From assembly GCA_964503615.1 (NCBI GenBank), contig CAZDBA010000003.1, forward strand, positions 1 through 64,000: 64,000 nucleotides of DNA, read 5' to 3'. The notes beneath the pieces are model-generated. The model was not told the origin of the DNA, did no database searches, and saw only the letters and a program-made list of their open reading frames with translations. Shown piece by piece: positions 62,352 through 64,000 of the stretch. Numbering within the stretch: position 1 is the first letter of the stretch; every line of letters starts with the position of its first letter. A program made the position numbers and the translations under genes. This stretch comes from CAZDBA01 sp964503615 (GTDB lineage Bacteria; Planctomycetota; Planctomycetia; Pirellulales; Pirellulaceae).

Positions 62352-63779
62352 TTACTTCTTTCGCTTGGGCTTGTAGATCTCAGTCGCGGTACCAAAGAAC
62401 ACTTCGCCCGCGTTCATGAGTGTTTCGCTCAGTGTTGGATGGGCGTGGACGGTTTCGGTGATATCGCGAATCTCGCAGCCCATTTCGATAGCCAACGTTG
62501 CTTCGGCGATCAACTCTCCAGCCCCGCTACCGACGATTCCGCAGCCCAGAACTCGGCCCGTTTCTGGCTCGACGATCCACTTTGTCAGACCATCCGTGAT
62601 TCCTAAAGCTTGAGCACGACCGCTGGCTGCCCATGGGTAAGTTACAACTTCGTGCTCAACGCCCTCAGCCTTGGCTTCTTCGACAGTCAAACCTGCCCAA
62701 GCGATCTCAGGATCGGTGAAGACGACGGCAGGGATCGCTCGTTTGTCAAAGGTCACAGGGTGTCCCAGGATTACCTCTGCAGCAACGCGGCCTTCGTGGT
62801 TGGCTTTGTGCGCCAACATCGGTTCACCAGCAGCATCGCCAATTACATAGATGTTGGGGACGGCCGTGCGCTGTTGGTTGTCGTGCTCGATAAATCCACG
62901 TTGGTCGGTTTTAATCGGGGTATTTTCCAGCCCCAAGTTTTTGGTGTTAGGCCAGCGTCCAACAGAAACCAGCACGCGGTCGTAAAGCTCAGTGCCGAAC
63001 TTGGCTGGGCCCTCGAAGGTGACTTGGACCTTCTCTCCCTGCATGCTTACAGAACCAACTTTGGTGTTCAGAAAAATACGGTCTTCAAACAGGTGCTTCA
63101 GCCGTTTTTGCAACGGACGAACGAGATCACGATCGGCGCCCATCAGTAATCCGTCCTGAAGCTCAACCACGCTTACTTTGGTACCAATGTTGGCATAGAC
63201 CGTTCCCATCTCAAGCCCGATATAGCCGCCACCGATTACCAGCATCGTTTCGGGGATGTCGGTCAATTGCAAGGCACCGGTAGAATCCATCACGCGATCG
63301 TTGCCAAGGTTAAAAGCACCCGGCATGGCTGGGACACTTCCGGCTGCGATAATGCAATGGTCAAAAGTTAATTGGCGGTCGTCTGGTATCGATTCGTGAT
63401 CGCCTTCGAGGGTCAGTGTTTTGCTGTCGGCAAATTTTGCAAACGCCGAAATGACTTTTACTTTTCTAGCTTTAGCGAGCTTTCCCAGCCCACCCGACAA
63501 AGTAGAAATCACGCTTTCCTTACGAGCGCGAAGTTTGTCGATTTCGATTTTTGGGTTGTTGAATTCGACACCCCATTCGGAGCCCATCTCTTCTGCTTCG
63601 TGGATCACTTTGGCCACGTGCAATAGAGCCTTTGAGGGGATACAGCCGCGAAGCAAGCAGGTGCCGCCCAGTTTTCCTTCGGCTTCAACAAGTGTAACTT
63701 CGAGACCTTCGTCAGCGGCCAAAAATGCGGCAGCGTATCCACCAGGTCCACCGCCAATAACAACGACTTGCGTATGCAT
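62352..63779 (-). CDS. lpdA: Dihydrolipoyl dehydrogenase
   Basis: The 475-aa E3 component has FAD-binding VVVIGGGPGGYAAAFLAADE, redox disulfide GGTCLLRGCIPSKALL, NAD-binding MLVIGGGYIGLEMG, a second FAD site YVIGDAAGEPMLAHKA and C-terminal His-Glu dyad VHAHPTLSETLM. It reoxidises lipoyl groups of 2-oxoacid dehydrogenases and the glycine cleavage system; those partners are not next to it here. map follows 58 nt downstream. Confidence 0.95.
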   Translation of the reverse strand: MHTQVVVIGGGPGGYAAAFLAADEGLEVTLVEAEGKLGGTCLLRGCIPSKALLHVAKVIHEAEEMGSEWGVEFNNPKIEIDKLRARKESVISTLSGGLGKLAKARKVKVISAFAKFADSKTLTLEGDHESIPDDRQLTFDHCIIAAGSVPAMPGAFNLGNDRVMDSTGALQLTDIPETMLVIGGGYIGLEMGTVYANIGTKVSVVELQDGLLMGADRDLVRPLQKRLKHLFEDRIFLNTKVGSVSMQGEKVQVTFEGPAKFGTELYDRVLVSVGRWPNTKNLGLENTPIKTDQRGFIEHDNQQRTAVPNIYVIGDAAGEPMLAHKANHEGRVAAEVILGHPVTFDKRAIPAVVFTDPEIAWAGLTVEEAKAEGVEHEVVTYPWAASGRAQALGITDGLTKWIVEPETGRVLGCGIVGSGAGELIAEATLAIEMGCEIRDITETVHAHPTLSETLMNAGEVFFGTATEIYKPKRKK

Positions 63780-63805
63780 TAAAGTTTGTCCCTTGAAAAA
63801 AAGAA

Positions 63806-63830
63806 AGCGGCATCCTGTTGGAATGCCGCT
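63806..63830 (-). terminator. Rho-independent terminator (for rpsD)
   Basis: AGCGGCAT (63806-63813) pairs with ATGCCGCT (63823-63830); a T-rich run, read on the minus strand, covers about 63794-63805. It lies about 70 nt beyond the rpsD stop and before lpdA. Confidence 0.8.
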
Positions 63831-63901
63831 TCTGATTTTAACTGAATGTTTTCAGATGTATATTGAGTTCTAACGGGTGTTGATGAACAACCAATTCACA
63901 A

Positions 63902-64000
63902 TTATCGAGACAAGAATTCGACAACGATGTTGGCGTCTACTGGCAAGCTGATGTCAGAAGCTCCCGGCTCACCACTGATGGTTGCCGTGAAAGTTTCCGA
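63902..64000 (-). CDS. rpsD: 30S ribosomal protein S4, C-terminal fragment
   Basis: Read on the minus strand from 64000 this encodes SETFTATISGEPGASDISLP then VDANIVVEFLSR, then TAA (63902-63904). The ending DANIVVEFLSR and the preceding GEP..DI region match uS4 of planctomycetes. It is cut by the window edge, so upstream ribosomal genes are not visible. Confidence 0.85.
   Translation of the reverse strand, partial: SETFTATISGEPGASDISLPVDANIVVEFLSR

Noticed and set aside
1..64000. CRISPR arrays, tRNA/rRNA genes, insertion sequences and prophage genes
   Set aside because: I looked for repeat-spacer periodicity, T-arm motifs, transposase motifs and phage proteins and found none that could be supported.

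Overview
The window looks like a chromosomal contig of a planctomycete of the Pirellulaceae type. The evidence is a Ser/Thr kinase with a membrane C-terminal half, a PEP-CTERM protein, a dockerin-like tail remnant, the C-terminus of a planctomycete-type haem-binding cytochrome, an FHA-GGDEF protein, an NPYASP-start membrane protein, moderate GC content and many short dispersed intergenic repeats. No rRNA, tRNA, CRISPR array, insertion sequence or phage module was seen. Positions 1-132 form a perfect palindrome that cuts off a gene, which suggests that the window starts at a contig end.

Layout. 1-5.3 kb: cytochrome tail, an Ala/Pro-rich secreted protein, a Rieske/DUF59 pair (probably the end of a SUF iron-sulfur operon), a membrane Ser/Thr kinase and a STAS protein. 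5.8-10.3 kb: RND efflux pair. 10.3-15.2 kb: mtnA, an AAA+ ATPase flanked by imperfect direct repeats, a CYTH enzyme, an aminotransferase. 15.4-20.1 kb: small membrane protein, a frameshifted SelW/Rdx-family pseudogene, a large hybrid histidine kinase and a response regulator with an ATPase-like domain. 20.1-23.8 kb: Gfo/Idh/MocA oxidoreductase, bifunctional nuclease, a probable tRNA-queuosine mannosyltransferase and an EamA transporter. 23.9-27.7 kb: a metal ABC importer whose permease is fused to a DtxR/MntR-like regulator. 28.5-33.3 kb: FHA-GGDEF, a membrane protein, ClpS, a decayed zone with a dockerin-like fragment, and a PEP-CTERM protein.

33.5-39.2 kb is a long minus-strand housekeeping run: tpiA, secG, yicC-like, gmk, rpoZ, coaC, coaB. 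A plus-strand rhodanese gene sits between coaC and coaB. At 39.3-40.5 kb there is a small ORF with a consensus Shine-Dalgarno and an unassigned structured RNA with its own sigma70-like promoter and terminator. 40.5-52.4 kb: M20 hydrolase, dprA, tatD, a membrane protein made of three TM/PH-like modules, an ECF sigma factor, a VOC protein, a pentapeptide-repeat protein, and exported or membrane proteins including a papain-like C1 peptidase. 52.6-64 kb: uup-type ABC-F, the conserved phoH-HD hydrolase-ybeY-corC cluster, lysA, map, lpdA and the 3' end of rpsD.

Functionally the window is mostly core metabolism, translation and export, with signalling (kinases, c-di-GMP) and metal homeostasis interspersed. 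The least explained parts are the RNA locus near 40.1-40.35 kb, the repeat-flanked AAA+ cassette at 11.4-13.2 kb, the three-module membrane protein and the permease-regulator fusion.
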